Counted from the stretch's first letter, positions 10,006 through 21,504 are shown. The stretch is DNA of 64,000 nucleotides from Gari tellinella (GCA_922989275.2 OV277870.1:73100579-73164578); one strand, 5' to 3'. Numbers and translations: made by a program. Notes: generated by a model not told the origin, from the letters alone.

Positions 10006-10139
10006 CTCTGCACGCTGCACACTGGGCACAAACTGCTAACCTAAAACAGCAAACAGTGGTAATTGAACACGCTACTGGATTTTGCGTGAATTTTGTATGA
10101 TACTTTCGTTAGTTTCTATACGATAGTTAGTGGCCCTTT

Positions 10140-11000
10140 TCCATAGTTCAGTTCAACATTTATTGTACTAAGGCCACCGGCCCATACACAATATGGTATA
10201 AACAAATGTACATATATAAACATGTGTAGTAGTGAAAGCATCCTGGTAATCTGCCTTAATATCTATTAAATCCATACTTGAAACTTGGGAAATATCTCAT
10301 ACCACTATACATAAATTAACATACAGAACATAATTAAACAGATGATTTTAGTCATTGTAGGTCAAAAGCAATACAGAAAGCTCCTGAAAAAGCCTTCTGC
10401 ATAACTTTTATCCTGGATTGAGCAGTTATCTAGGCAGACCATGCAGGTCAAAAACAGCATAGAAAGCTGATACAAAAGCTTTATATATAAAGTTTGTCAA
10501 TGCAGGTCAAAAGCAAAACAGAAAGCTCCTGAAAAAGCCTTCTGCATAACTTTTATCCTGGATTGAGCAGATATCTAGGCAGACCATGCAGGCCAAAAAC
10601 AACATAGAATGCTGATAAAAAAGCTTTATACATGTATATAAAGTTTGTCAATGCAGGTCAAAAGCAACACAGAACGCTCCTGAAAAAGCCTTCTGCATAA
10701 CTTTTATCCTGGATTGAGTAGTTATCAAAGCAGACCATACAGGTCAAAAGCAACACAGAAAGCTGATTAGAAAGCTTTCTGCATAACTTTTATCCTGGTA
10801 ATCTGCCTTAAGATATATTAAAGGCATACTTTTTATTTGGAAAGTAGATCTTACCACTATACATAAATTAACATAGAGAACGTAATTATGCAGATAAATT
10901 TTGTCAATCACATAAACATGCGATATCAATCGAATATACCCATATACGACTGTCGTTCTTTTAGCGCATAATACATAAACATTGCAAGAGTTTTCCATAT
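10140..11000. repeat. Tandem repeat of about 148 bp
   Basis: GTCAAAAGCAAYACAGAAAG recurs at about 10361, 10507, 10657 and 10743, with CTTCTGCATAACTTTTATCC and GCAGACCATGCAGGTCAAAA in each unit. Two partial outer copies share CTGGTAATCTGCCTTAA (10246 and 10795) and TACCACTATACATAAATTAA (10300 and 10852). The head (TTCAACATTTATTGTACTAA at 10145) looks like a retroelement 3' end, but I cannot name the family. Confidence 0.7.
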
Positions 11001-11506
11001 GTAGGCTGTAGATCCGTTTCTCTGTATGTCTTGGATTGAGACAAGCTTTGAGACAGCAACATACATGTACAACTACAGGCGTGGTTACTCGGCAGTATTT
11101 AGTGTGTGATGTATAATTAAACTGGTGCTCTAAAGTCTACTTTCACACAAGATATTAAGTATAATGTAGATATCATTTGTGGCTGAATTTATTTATATGC
11201 CTAATATTAGTCTACACACATGTGACTTTTGTGATGACTTATACTTTAGTAAAATCTAGACCTACCTTTTGTTTAAATTAAAACAACCAAGTTGATAGAG
11301 TAAACATTCGGTCAGTTTTACATACTGTGTTGTGTGAGAGAGTTTGTAAGTATGTGTTGACTTTTGGCATTTGCATTATTTGGTTAAGCCAGTGTGCGTC
11401 TTTACAACATGCCATAGCGTGTGTGGCATCGACATTATTACGCCTTAGTGGCATTAACAGTTTTCCGCCTGTGTGGCATAGACATTATTACGCTTGTCGG
11501 GATTCG
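11001..11506. other. No clear gene; short GTGTGGCAT repeats
   Basis: 11001-11400 shows nothing recognisable. 11416-11500 has repeats of GTGGCATMGACATTATTACGC with a TTAGTGGCATTAACAG variant. They lie directly 5' of the recombinase relic and may belong to the same element. Confidence 0.4.
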
Positions 11507-11524
11507 TAATGAACGATATGTGGT

Positions 11525-11979
11525 ATGTTCCTGTGTGGAGACTTTAGCCTGTGTGGCCGTTCTAGTAAAACGGATTTATACCGAGAGGGTAATCGTTGTA
11601 TAATTGCTAGGACAGGAAATTTTACTTGTCCAGTTGAATTGTTACATAGATACTTGTGTTTGGCTAGTATTGACAAGGATTCTGAAGAATTCATATTTAG
11701 ATCTGTATCGTATTGTAGAACTTCCGATACTTATATGTTAAAGGGTGACAGATGCATTTCTTATACTAGAGCTCGAGAGGTCATTTTGAACATGTTTACG
11801 GCAATTGGTTTAGATAAAACCAAGTTTGGACTTCATAATTTGAGGTCAGGTGGTGCCACTGCAGCGGCAAATTTTGGAGTCTCGGAGATGGTCGTTGGCG
11901 TACTGAGAAGGCTAAAGATGGTTATGTGAAAGATGACATAGACAAATTACTTTCAGTATCGAAATGTCTAGGGATATGA
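11525..11979 (+). pseudogene. Tyrosine recombinase C-terminal relic (Crypton/DIRS type)
   Basis: An open frame (11525-11929) reads ISYTRAREVILNMF, then FGLHNLRSGGATAAANFGV. HxLR with the following GG is the box II region of tyrosine recombinases. After FGVSE the frame breaks. A second frame continues with GRWRTEKAKDGYVKDDIDK and the stop at 11977-11979, containing the expected catalytic Tyr (GYV). A few codons between FGVS and GRWR appear deleted, so the protein is broken. Such recombinases mobilise Crypton, DIRS or Ngaro elements; I cannot tell which. The N-terminal part is not found in frame upstream. Confidence 0.75.
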
Positions 11980-12070
11980 TTTGATGCATAATTGCGCTTT
12001 TATATAGTTGGTGTTAAATCAGTGTTTACATAGTTCCTTTCTATTCCCGTTCTTTGTATTTGCTCGAACA

Positions 12071-12187
12071 ATCCGTAATGCCTTTGGCATATTGCTATTT
12101 ACTGTGTTTAGTCTTTTATATAACCCTGAATGATTCTTTAGAGGATAACTATTTTATTTTCGGTTGAGGAAAGCGAATTAGAATATA
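12071..12187. repeat. Direct repeat, copy 1 (3' of recombinase relic)
   Basis: ATCCGTAATGCCTTTGGCAT ... GGTTGAGGAAAGCGAATTAG, nearly identical to 12610-12724. It lies about 90 nt after the recombinase stop codon. Confidence 0.8.
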
Positions 12188-12609
12188 AATGTATTTATTC
12201 ACGTCAGATACATTCAGGTGATTCGTGCACATGTGATTGCACGAGTTTTCCGATCTTTTCGATCTGAAGTAGTCACGTGGTCAGTTATACAGATTTCAAT
12301 CACTCGAGGTAAAAGCATTACGGATAATAGACGTGTATTAGATACCCTCCCACCCACCCTTAATTAAGATTTTTGATAACTTAGATGTTTGTATTCAATG
12401 GAATAGTACATGCATTTTGGAATACAGTTGATGGAGATTTTTAGACTGAAAGTAATTTTGTTGTGCATCTATTATCTTACTACATGTATATTTTAAGCAT
12501 GCCTTTTCTATTTTCATGTTGAAAATAGTAGAATACAGACTATGATTTATGATAATGATGATCCTCATTGTGTGTGCAGTTCATTGAAATGTTACTGTGT
12601 GAAAAAAAA
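12188..12609. other. No recognisable feature
   Basis: AT-rich spacer between two copies of a direct repeat. No ORF or palindrome seen. Confidence 0.4.
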
Positions 12610-12775
12610 ATCCGTAATGCCTTTGGCCTAATACTATTTACTGTGTTTAGTCTTTTATATAACCCTGAATGATTATTTAGAGGATAAATATTTTATTTTC
12701 GGTTGAGCAAAGCGAATTAGAAAATAATGAACTATATGTGGTATATTCCTGTGTGGAGACTTTAGCCTGTATGGC
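12610..12775. repeat. Direct repeat, copy 2, joined end-to-start
   Basis: 12610-12724 repeats 12071-12186. It runs straight into 12725-12775, which repeats 11508-11557 (AATGAACTATATGTGGTATA, TTCCTGTGTGGAGACTTTAG). The sequence found 3' of the recombinase relic is thus joined directly to sequence found 5' of it, as at a head-to-tail junction of tandem or circular copies. Confidence 0.75.
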
Positions 12776-12999
12776 CTTTATCCTGTGTGAATTTAGTAAA
12801 TAATGGCAGTGTCTGGATGACAGAATTGGTAGTTCTGATTGAGTTTTGTGTGATATTTAACTTAAACAAGTTTTAACGTATTTTCATGTGCAGAGATATA
12901 CCAGGATATTAAAATTCGAAATACTGGGCGTAAATTTTGAAATATTAGAGATAAGTGTGACAGCCCTAATCATATGTTTACAAATGCTTAACCCGATGG

Positions 13000-13205
13000 T
13001 GTCCATTGCAAACATTTGTAGCTATATCAGGCAAACCATTTGGAGCTAGATCAGACGCAGAGTAATTTGGCGTCCAAAGAGGCTCCCAATTGTTTGTAGC
13101 TCAGAATTAATAAAATCATCCAGGCTTTGAAGAAAATGCAATTTTATACATTGCAGTTTGTTTCGTTTAAACGGGAAAAATAACCTCTTCTTTCTCACAG
13201 AAACT
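13000..13205. repeat. Degenerate M2 copy
   Basis: Eroded core A (CAAACCATTTGGAGCTAGAT, then GACGCAGAGTAATTTGGCGTC) with the M2 arm TTTCGTTTAAACGGGAAAAA. Termini not preserved. Confidence 0.45.
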
Positions 13206-13620
13206 TTCTAATCCCATCGAGACGGCTTTCACGCCTCTATCTGTCTTTCATGAAATTCTATATTTTCCCGATTAGTATATTTCCTTCATATATACAGATA
13301 TCCTCTTCAATCTGCGTAATGCAATATGTCTCAACAATTGAAATAAAGCTAAATAGGAAATTAACACAAGTTTTATTGTAGTTTATATTCCTGAATTTTG
13401 GGTCGAGTTGTATGGGCGTCTTACAGTTAAGAAGACCCAGAACAAGTGTTTATAAATTATGGTTAAAAATTAATATTCATAACAGGTTATCTAGCGTTTT
13501 CATTCCAAATTGGTTTCTGTTTAGGTCCAATCCAAAATTATAATTATTTTCATATCTAATTTTAGTTATCGAAATGCAGAAGAAAATGACACAAATGGGA
13601 TAAAATAAGGAAAATAAGTA
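13206..13620. other. No recognisable feature
   Basis: Spacer between two M2 copies with no ORF, palindrome or tRNA-like motif visible. Confidence 0.4.
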
Positions 13621-13870
13621 TACAGTGGAGAATCTGTTATTCTTTCCCGATAAACGCGTTTATGCTAAAACTATTTTTTCTTTTACAAACAGTTTGGAGC
13701 CAGATCAGACGCCGGGTAACCCGGCGTCTGATCAGGCTCCAAACTGTTTGCCACCAAGATAAACATAAAATATCAGAATTGTCAAAAAGTTGTTCTTTTC
13801 TACTTTTTAGTGCTTTGCGTTTGCGTACGTTTGCATTTAAACGGGAAAGAATAACAGATTCCCCACTGTA
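13621..13870. mobile_element. M2 MITE, full length
   Basis: TACAGTGGAGAATCTGTTAT ... TTCCCCACTGTA, TA at each end, 250 bp. Core A at about 13685-13750 with apex GACGCCGGGTAACCCGGCGTC. A well preserved copy, opposite in orientation to 4126-4375. Confidence 0.85.
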
Positions 13871-14062
13871 TACATTTGAAATGGGTGTTCTTTTGTATTT
13901 TGATCACTTCACACTTGCGTCATTTGTGCTTCTTAACATACAGTTCAACATCTGTAGCATGTGCTTACCGCCGGGCTGGTATTTAGGGTAACCCAATGAA
14001 TATAAGAATAGATGATTTGAGTGTTTCTTGTGTCTCTGTCTCGAGACACTTATTTACAAAGC

Positions 14063-14297
14063 TTATCCCTTTCATGATCAAATTTATCGCGAGGTTTTAC
14101 ACATTCACTGCCTTATTGTAGTGTGCTTCAATATTGTTGTCGGCAAAGTTAGATTTAAGGCAGTATAACTAACGCAATTTCAAAATAAGTGGCAAACAGT
14201 TTTGATCCTGATCAGATGCCGCGTTACGCGGCGTCTGATCAGGATCAAAACTCTTTGTAAATGCTCTTTATTACGCCATTGAGAGTGACAGGGTTAA
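14063..14297. mobile_element. M3 MITE
   Basis: TTATCCCTTTCATGATCAAA ... GCCATTGAGAGTGACAGGG then TTAA. The core A apex GATGCCGCGTTACGCGGCGTC is followed by TGATCAGGATCAAAAC. Confidence 0.75.
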
Positions 14298-14451
14298 GGC
14301 TTAGTGTACATATATACACTGGCGTGATATACAGTCCGTTTTAGATCGCATGGCACATCAACATAACCTAACTAAAATGTAAACAAAACATACCTGTACG
14401 ATTGGTTTCGTCAGTGTAATATGTTTAAGACCCCAGCACTTAAATGTAGAG

Positions 14452-14522
14452 TGACCGTGGCCTAATGGTATAGGCAGAGGCGTTCTGTATGACAGGTCCC
14501 AAGTTCAAATTTCGCTGACGGA
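14452..14522 (+). repeat. tRNA-like SINE head
   Basis: TGACCGTGGCCTAATGGTAT resembles an A box and AAGTTCAAATTTCGCT a B box, with plausible acceptor pairing (CCGT.. / ..ACGG). The anticodon arm is not convincing and a Pol III terminator is absent, so I call a tRNA-derived SINE relic, not a tRNA gene. Confidence 0.5.
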
Positions 14523-14885
14523 TTCTTTTTATTTCTTGTTTTCATTTGCAAAAGCATGCATTAGTCAAGGTAAATCATGTTAGATTTGTGCCTTGTAGTA
14601 ATCCTTAAAATATTACATTTGACTTGCAGCGATGGCTAAGCTCACTACACAGCGAGTCGTTCTAAATACGCAGGCAAAAAAATGTTAAAAATGTAATATA
14701 TTAATCATTATTGCACTGGGGAACTAAATTACCCATTAGCGTCCCCTATGGAAACACAACAATAGATATGAAAACACAAAATGCCCATTCCAATGCAGAT
14801 CTACAACTCTGATTGCAGAACATATTTAGTAAACGCCCTAGACACAATTTGAATCCAAATATAAAACTTTAATAAAAAAAAAGTT

Positions 14886-14978
14886 TGCCCACAGTGAGAT
14901 TCGAACCAACAACTACCAAAATATGCGATAGCCTGTGTCATTATAGCGGCCGATTCTACCTCTGGGCTGCACGGCCAC
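14886..14978 (-). repeat. tRNA-like SINE head, reverse strand
   Basis: On the minus strand: GTGGCCGTGCAGCCCAGAGG...TAGAATCGG (A-box-like) and GTTGGTTCGAATCTCACTGT (B box). The spacing is longer than in a tRNA gene, consistent with a SINE. Confidence 0.5.
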
Positions 14979-15228
14979 TTACCTGTAGAGATTGGTTTTA
15001 ATATATTTGATTATGTCATTTTACCTGCAATGTTTTTACCTGTATGTTTGTAAATATTGGGAACAATAGGTGTGCCATACGATCTAATTTTATTATCCAT
15101 AAGGTTTGACCTGTCGGTCCATTACTTTACGTCAACTTTCGTTGGTACCATCGGGAGTTTCCGTATACTTTACTTATAGATCAATGAAAACTTCAGGTAG
15201 TATACTTTAGCCGATGATCTAACGTCAC

Positions 15229-15300
15229 TGACGCAATAGCTTAGTGGATAGTGGCATTGACTCGTAGTACTAGGGATGTTGGTTCGATTCTAGGCACTGT
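15229..15300 (+). repeat. tRNA-like SINE head
   Basis: TAGCTTAGTGGATAGTGGC (A box) and GATGTTGGTTCGATTCTAGG (B box) at tRNA-like spacing. Acceptor-stem pairing is weak. Confidence 0.55.
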
Positions 15301-15455
15301 TTTGTAAACGTCGGCTTCAGGTACTTTTTTTTCGATAATTATATATTTTACTAGATCTAAAATAAAACAGTTAACAAAAGTAACAAAAAGAAGTAACTTG
15401 CTGCTTAACGACATACAAAAGTTGCCAAAGAGTACTTTGCATAACGCAATGTTGC

Positions 15456-15688
15456 TACAGTGGAGCAATAAACGCGTTTACGCTAAAACTATTATTTCCA
15501 TAGCAAACAGTTTGGAGCCAGATCAGACGCCTGGTAACCCGGCGTTTGATCAGGCTCCGAACTGTTTGCAACTCAGATCAACATGAATAGCAAAAATTAT
15601 CGAAAATATGTCCTGCTCTATGATTTATTGCTATGCGTTTGCGTTCGTTTGCGTTTAAACTGGAGAGAATAACACTTTCTCCACTGTA
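15456..15688. mobile_element. M2 MITE, left arm shortened
   Basis: TACAGTGGAGCAATAAACGC lacks the usual 17-18 nt after GGAG. The right end is TTTCTCCACTGTA. Core A apex GACGCCTGGTAACCCGGCGTT. Confidence 0.75.
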
Positions 15689-15995
15689 TACGCACTTTCT
15701 TAGGCAAGTGAACTGTACTTTATTTTATACAATTGCATGATTGTCATGGTTTGTATGTGTCTACCATAAAAAAGTTAAAAAAAATACACATTAAGAAATA
15801 AACCCTTACGTTGGTAGCGCAGATACATAACCACTGAGCTATTTCCGACTGTAGTTATCTTTATCAGATAATATAGTCAAATTCGAGTCATCGTTGAATG
15901 GCTTATTTACTATACACTGTTTTGTTGTTTCCGGAAGATAAAACTAGCTTACGGAAAAAGACGGAATATTCATAAACCGACAGGTCAAACCTTAT

Positions 15996-16083
15996 CGACA
16001 CCCGGCGTCTGATCTTGATCTAACCTGTTTGCAATGGAAATAATATATTTTATTATATAAATGCGTTTATTGGGAAAGAATAA
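15996..16083. mobile_element. M2 right-half fragment
   Basis: GACACCCGGCGTCTGATCTT, CTGTTTGCAATGGAAATAAT and TGCGTTTATTGGGAAAGAAT are M2 core and right-arm pieces; the terminus is missing. Confidence 0.5.
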
Positions 16084-16090
16084 GATATCA

Positions 16091-16252
16091 GTTAAGTTAG
16101 CGCAGCGGTCTCGTGCTGCACGAGGATCATACTTATCTGAAATAGGAAAGTGCACGTTTCGATATTCGATGTTACCTTGCTTACCCATTTACCATCATTA
16201 ACTATTCTATTCTAAAAATAACTCCGACAGGTTAGAAAAATCGTACAATATG
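16091..16252. repeat. Dispersed repeat shared with 63661-63820
   Basis: GTCTCGTGCTGCACGAGGAT, TTCTAAAAATAACTC and GACAGGT-AGAAAAATCG occur in the same order at 63661-63820. The second copy follows a SINE head and abuts P450 exon A3. Confidence 0.65.
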
Positions 16253-16762
16253 CGACTTTCATCTACTGCGAAAAACACGCAGACGAGGCAAATTTCAACT
16301 GATCGGGACTAATTTCAACATACCCGTATCTAGTCTAAATACGATTTACCTTTGAACTTAGACTGATGGTGAGTTGAGTCTTATGACACTTCGGCACAAA
16401 ACATGTCGTATAGCGCCGAGGAATGATAAGGGATGGTGAGATGAGATGATAATGCTTTCAGGAATATGATTTCGGCTAATCTCATATGTTGCGGATCAAA
16501 ATCACCGACATGCCTTTCTTTTAGTTCTTGTCAGAGGGTTTGATCTCGGTCTAATAAACAGAAACATTCCCTATGACAATTAAGCCCCAGAACCACGGCA
16601 AGGCAGGAAGGTCTATTGGATTGAATATAGGTATGTTCGTCTTAGGTGAATATAAAAGAGGGCAAATCAGCCGTAAAGTTAAGCACATTTTTCACTTTAT
16701 CACGTCATGTATGTAAATTGTATTGAATGAATATCAACTGTAAGATTATGCATATTGTTCGC
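16253..16762. other. No recognisable feature
   Basis: Contains a weak local inverted motif but no gene, palindrome or repeat I can name. Confidence 0.4.
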
Positions 16763-17009
16763 CGAACCCTTTCACTCTCATTGACGCCTAAAAGCGCGTT
16801 TGCAAACAGTTTGAATCCCTATCAGACACCGCGTAACGCGGCGTCTGATCAGGATTCAAACTATTTGACACTCGTATCGACATGTTTTAAGTCATTCTAC
16901 ATTGAATTTTACTTTGAAACGATCTTAATGATAACAAAATTGAAGCAGACGACAATGAAACTGTGAAAGGGTAAACATCCCACGAAGGATTTGGCAGTGA
17001 AAGGGTTAA
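16763..17009. mobile_element. M3 MITE, full length
   Basis: CGAACCCTTTCACTCTCATT (left TTAA mutated) ... GGCAGTGAAAGGG then TTAA. Core A at about 16800-16870 with apex GACACCGCGTAACGCGGCGTC. Confidence 0.75.
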
Positions 17010-17154
17010 GAATGTAATTGTGTGACTTTTAATGGTTGTTTAACCGATGTACGGTTATGCTTACTTTCGCCTTAACTATGTTCAAGATATCGAGTCTAGA
17101 CTCTCGACTATTTCTCACTTTTTGTGCTTGAGGACTTTGGTTAGACAGACGATA

Positions 17155-17402
17155 TACAGTGGAGAATCTGATATTCTTTCCCGTTAAACGCAAACGTACG
17201 CAAACGCAAAGCACTAAAATGTAGAAAAGGTCAAGCTTTGACAATTCTGACTTTTTATTTTTATCTTAGTGGCAAACAGTTTTGAGCCTGATCAGACGCC
17301 GGGTTACCCGGCGTCTGATCTGGCTCCAAACTGTTTGCAATGGAAATAATAGATTTAGCGTAAACGCGTTTATTGGGAAAGAATAACACATTCTCCACTG
17401 TA
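17155..17402. mobile_element. M2 MITE, full length
   Basis: TACAGTGGAGAATCTGATAT ... ACATTCTCCACTGTA with TA at both ends, core A apex GACGCCGGGTTACCCGGCGTC. Same orientation as 4126-4375. Confidence 0.85.
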
Positions 17403-17543
17403 GTAGAGTTTATACTATGGTGGAGAAGAACTAATTCGTGTGTTTGCGCTACAATAAACTGTTTGTTTTTAAAATTAAAACACATAATAATTATTTTCGA
17501 AAAGCTTTCGTTTTCTATATTTTATTACATATGATATATTATT

Positions 17544-17735
17544 GTTTTGAATACGCCTTTTATGTCATGAAATTTTTCCTCCACTGAAGAAAATACTTCC
17601 ATCTTATACAGCCAAGAATATGCACCGTGAGTATTTTGTGTTTTGAATACGCCTTTTATGTCATGAAATTTTTCCTCCACTGAAGAAAATACTTCCATCT
17701 TATACAGCCAAGAATATGCACCGTGAGTATTTTGT
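17544..17735. repeat. 96-bp perfect tandem duplication
   Basis: Two adjacent copies beginning GTTTTGAATACGCCTTTTAT and ending CACCGTGAGTATTTTGT, identical as far as I can read. The content (TTCCTCCACTGAAGAAAATA) matches the M4 right arm, so the duplication lies inside an M4 relic. Confidence 0.85.
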
Positions 17736-17754
17736 GTTTTTTCCTAGCAAAATA

Positions 17755-17904
17755 TATTTTGAAGCAGGTTTAAAGTAAAGCAGACTGTGCCTGATACAAC
17801 GTAGATCATTCTGTGTTACTCTCAACTTGCTTTAAGTTGTCTCCCACCTTCATTACTAGATTATGGGGTAATGGGTTAAAGAAAATCACTTTCTCCACTG
17901 TACC
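17755..17904. mobile_element. M4 relic, half core B
   Basis: TTGAAGCAGGTTTAAAGTAA / TGTTACTCTCAACTTGCTTTAAG is an eroded core B, followed by GGGGTAATGGGTTAAAG, the M4 terminus. 17886-17904 (CACTTTCTCCACTGTA) is a scrap of M2 terminus. Confidence 0.5.
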
Positions 17905-18105
17905 TAATTATCTATTTAAACAATCCACGTTTGTGTGTTGTGTTATATATTTTATCCACATTTATATGCATTTAACTATATATACTTACAATTGCAATTC
18001 CAACACATTTATAATTTAAACGTACATCAAAAGGATTAAAAAAGACGCGAGATGATTTTAAAATAAATGCGTACATCATAGATAACAGATGTTATTGTAG
18101 TAGTA

Positions 18106-18330
18106 CAGTGGAGAATGTGTTATTCTTTCCCAATAAACGCGTTGAGTTTCAGCGTTGAGTGTTTCTTGTGGGTGTGAATATGATTGACCAATCCAGACAA
18201 GGTGGATCATATGAAACTGTTGCTGAAGCCGACAGATACAAAGAGAAACATACATTTATGGCAATGCATTTGCTTTTTTGTTTAAAAGGAAAATAATATT
18301 GATTTTCTCAATGTATACACACCATTCGTT
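18106..18330. mobile_element. M2 fragments
   Basis: TACAGTGGAGAATGTGTTAT then CCCAATAAACGCGTT (18106-18143) is a left M2 end. 18255-18320 (TATGGCAATGCATTTGC ... TTGATTTTCTCAATGTATA) is an eroded right end. The core has been lost. Confidence 0.45.
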
Positions 18331-18578
18331 CTTGGTTTTTTTTATCGAATATAATGCATAACCGCATGGTCCCAATCAATTAATGTGTGTAAGACTGGTT
18401 ATGACGATAAGAAATATGAAAGTAAAGCATACATACATGTATTCCGATTGAACTTTTCTTTTTATTCTAAAAACAATAAACTATCATTCTGCTTAAAATA
18501 ATTGTTATCTCTCATTAACACAACCAATGAGTCCTTGTTTGGGTTGTTATAATTGGACTTTTATTGTCATAACGTCAT

Positions 18579-18795
18579 TCATTTGCGTGGCACAGCTTTG
18601 CACACGAATGGTTTTGGTCGGATGAATAGTGCTATATCAAAGTTGCCGCCATATCTTGGATCACAGGACACAGTATTCTCGGGTAGCATATCAAATGTCC
18701 ATTTCTGTAACAGGGTAGCAACATACAGAAAGATCCGGGATCTGGCCAGACCCTCACCGGGACATTGTCTCCGCCCTTTGCCAAATGGTAACCAG
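18579..18795 (-). CDS. P450 copy C exon 6 (heme exon)
   Basis: Acceptor TTGTAG then CTGGTTACC. Encodes WLPFGKGRRQCPGEGLARS with heme-ligand Cys, L-helix SRIFLYVATLLQKWTF and C-terminus RPKPFVCKAVPRK, stop TGA at 18579-18581. 217 nt, same as copy A. Open throughout. Confidence 0.92.
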
Positions 18796-18849
18796 CTACA
18801 ACATATTAATATGATAAAGTTTAAGACCACTAAAAAATGACTTAAAATT

Positions 18850-20880
18850 AGTAACTCAAGATACTCATGTACTAATTATTTGTTTGAAAATGATAACATT
18901 CCCAAACTAAGTAAAGAGAAATCCGAATATATTGAACGAGAATTAACACTTGATGAAGCAACAAAAGTTTTAAAAGACATGAAAAATAATACAAGTCCAG
19001 GTACAACTGACACTAAACGACTCTTACTACAATAATAAGTTGTCCGATACACAAACCCAAGGTTACATGAATTCCAAAAGGAGACAAACCTAAACAATAT
19101 GTTTTAAAACACCTTTAAATACAGTTTATAAGATAGGAACTGGGTGCATAGCAAATAGATTAAAATATTTTCTTCCTAAACGTATTCATCAAGATCAAAC
19201 AGGGTTTCTCAAAGGGCGTTATATATGAGAAAATACTAGGTTAATATATGATTTGCTTCATTATACTCGATTCTCTGTCTTGGTCTTTTGTAAGAAAAAC
19301 TCTAAAAATAGTTTAATTTTGGCTGCTCAATAAAGACGCAAAATCACCGTTACCCAGTGTGGATTCCTTTCAGACTCTTTTAAGATTGAGCGGGGCTGCA
19401 TACAAGGTGATCCTTTATCTTGTTACATGTTTATTCTGTGTGCCGAAATCCTATCGATTGAAATAAGATCAAACCCAAACATTAAAGGTTTAAAAATAAA
19501 TCAAACTGAATATAAATTATCTCAGTTTCCGGTCTAAAAAATAATTTTGAAAAAACAAAAGTAATATGGATAGGTAAGAAAAAATATATTTCTGACACAA
19601 TTAAAACAAAGTGGAAACTAACATGGAACCAAACTCAATTTGAGATGCTAGGTATACGTTTTCATATTGATTTGGATAAGATTATTAATTTGAATTATAA
19701 ACCAAAAATAACTGAAATAGAAGAAACAATCAAAAATGGAACTGGAGAATATTAACACCTATAGGCAACATAACGTTAAGAAGGTTAATAACGAAGAATG
19801 GGGGATGGGTGGATATCATTAAAAATTATATAGATGTTAACACAATGTTAAATTGTGGAAAGTATTATTATGAACTATTTGCAAGTAAATGCACAAATAG
19901 ATTTTGGGCTGAAACGTTTTTGGCATTTTCAAAAATAATAGGTATACATATTATTGATAAGGACACCATTCACGATTATCCATTATTTTATAACCACATT
20001 ATTTAGTTGGACAAAAGAATGTTTTCTTAAAATCAAGTTTTCTTAAAATCAAGGTTCCAGTATGGTTTACATTGCATAGGTGACTTGGTAAATGAAAATG
20101 GTGCAATCAAGACTTTTCATGAATGCAAAATTAAATATAATCTACCTACCAATTCTCTAATTTATAACGGAATTAAACTTGCTATTGAGAAAGGCCTTAC
20201 ACATATACAAGTAGGAAAAAGAGATTTAAACCTACTCAGAAACCAGTTTTTCCACCTTATATAAAACTAATTTTGAAAGATGCTAAAGGTTCAAGATCCA
20301 AATGCTTAAATAGAAATACAATCAAGCCGACCTGTAAACAAACGTGGGATAAAACATTAGGAATGAAAATTAAGAACAAATGAGTGGAAATGCATATTTG
20401 AGATACCTTTTATTATAACAAAAACACAGAAATGCAATGGTTTCAGTTTCGAATAGTTCACAGAATTCTTGGCACAAACTACCATCTATACAAAATGAAT
20501 ATAACTGATAGCCCATTATGTACCTTCTGCAGAACAGATCCAGAATTTATTGACCTTTTGTTTTCGCTATGCCTCATCAGCAAGAAACTAACAATAAACT
20601 TTGTTCACACAAAAACCATATTTTTCATACTCTTGATATGGAAACAATGATATTTGGTTTTAGAAATACATCAGATACGGTTAAAAATCTTATTCTTATC
20701 CTTTTTTAAATGTACATTTTCAATGTCGATACAACACATATCTACCTACAGTACTAGGTACAAAGCATTACTTATCTTTTAAATACAAATTATTTAATTC
20801 AATAGTAATTGAAAAAGGTTCTGAATATTCTTTTCATAATCAATGGGACCAATTTAAAATTCTATTTGAAACTTAATATT
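18850..20880 (+). pseudogene. L1/Tx1-like LINE relic in intron 5 of copy C
   Basis: Heavily broken non-LTR reverse transcriptase. Successive frames give ERELTLDEATKVLKDMKNN, LNTVYKIGTGCIANRLKYF, DQTGFLKGRYI-stop, GFLSDSFKIERGCIQGDPLS, FEKTKVIWIGKK, MLGIRFHIDLDK, the short PLFYNH region, and MQWFQFRIVHRILGTNYHLY then PLCTFCRTDPEF (zf-RVT-like Cys pattern). The YADD-box region is deleted between 19530 and 19540. Many stops and frameshifts. Oriented opposite to the host P450. Similar in domain order to 39955-42228, but independently inserted. Confidence 0.8.
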
Positions 20881-21504
20881 ACCTTAAACAATATTGATCA
20901 GATAAGATCAACTATTTCGATATACACGTTTTTTTGTATATAAATGTATAGAAGACAGCGATGTATGTTTTCATATAAATATGCGTACAAATGCAGAACT
21001 GCTTTTTGTTAAGAAATTTATACATGCCTGGCTACACGTTTGTTGTGTTTTTTTCGGTTTATTTTTGTATTTCTGTATTTTTTTTATAACATTGTATAGA
21101 CCTTAGTCAATGTAAGAATATTCTCTGTAAATATATGTATGCGATTATGCAACAAAATTCTTAACTATTTAGTGCCTTACTTAATGTGGTGCTAAAGGCA
21201 GTTTGATTAGTTAAAAATGTTATATTCTAAACAATGTTTGCAAACAAAGGAGTATGCTATTTAATCAAAATAAACTTAAAGCAAGTGTCAAGTAGTCTGG
21301 ATTTTGATCAGAAACCGAGTTACTGTATCAAAACAGTTTAATTGTGAAATGTGTTGGACAAAGCGTTGAGGGGTTACTCTTCGCGTAGCTTTTGTTTCGT
21401 TTTCAGGCCCTGTCAGTGAGAATGTATTTTATGTTGCATTGTCCATTACACATTGAGATACACTGACAGAGCCGTAATCACATGCATGGAAAATATTCAA
21501 AATA
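20881..21504. other. No gene; one eroded core A
   Basis: AT-rich intron sequence. About 21280-21345 contains an eroded core A (CAAGTGTCAAGTAGTCTGGA, GATCAGAAACCGAGTTACTG). Nothing else recognised. Confidence 0.4.

Noticed and set aside
14452..15300. Functional tRNA genes.
   Set aside because: A and B boxes are visible but the anticodon arms and acceptor stems do not pair convincingly; SINE relics are the better reading.
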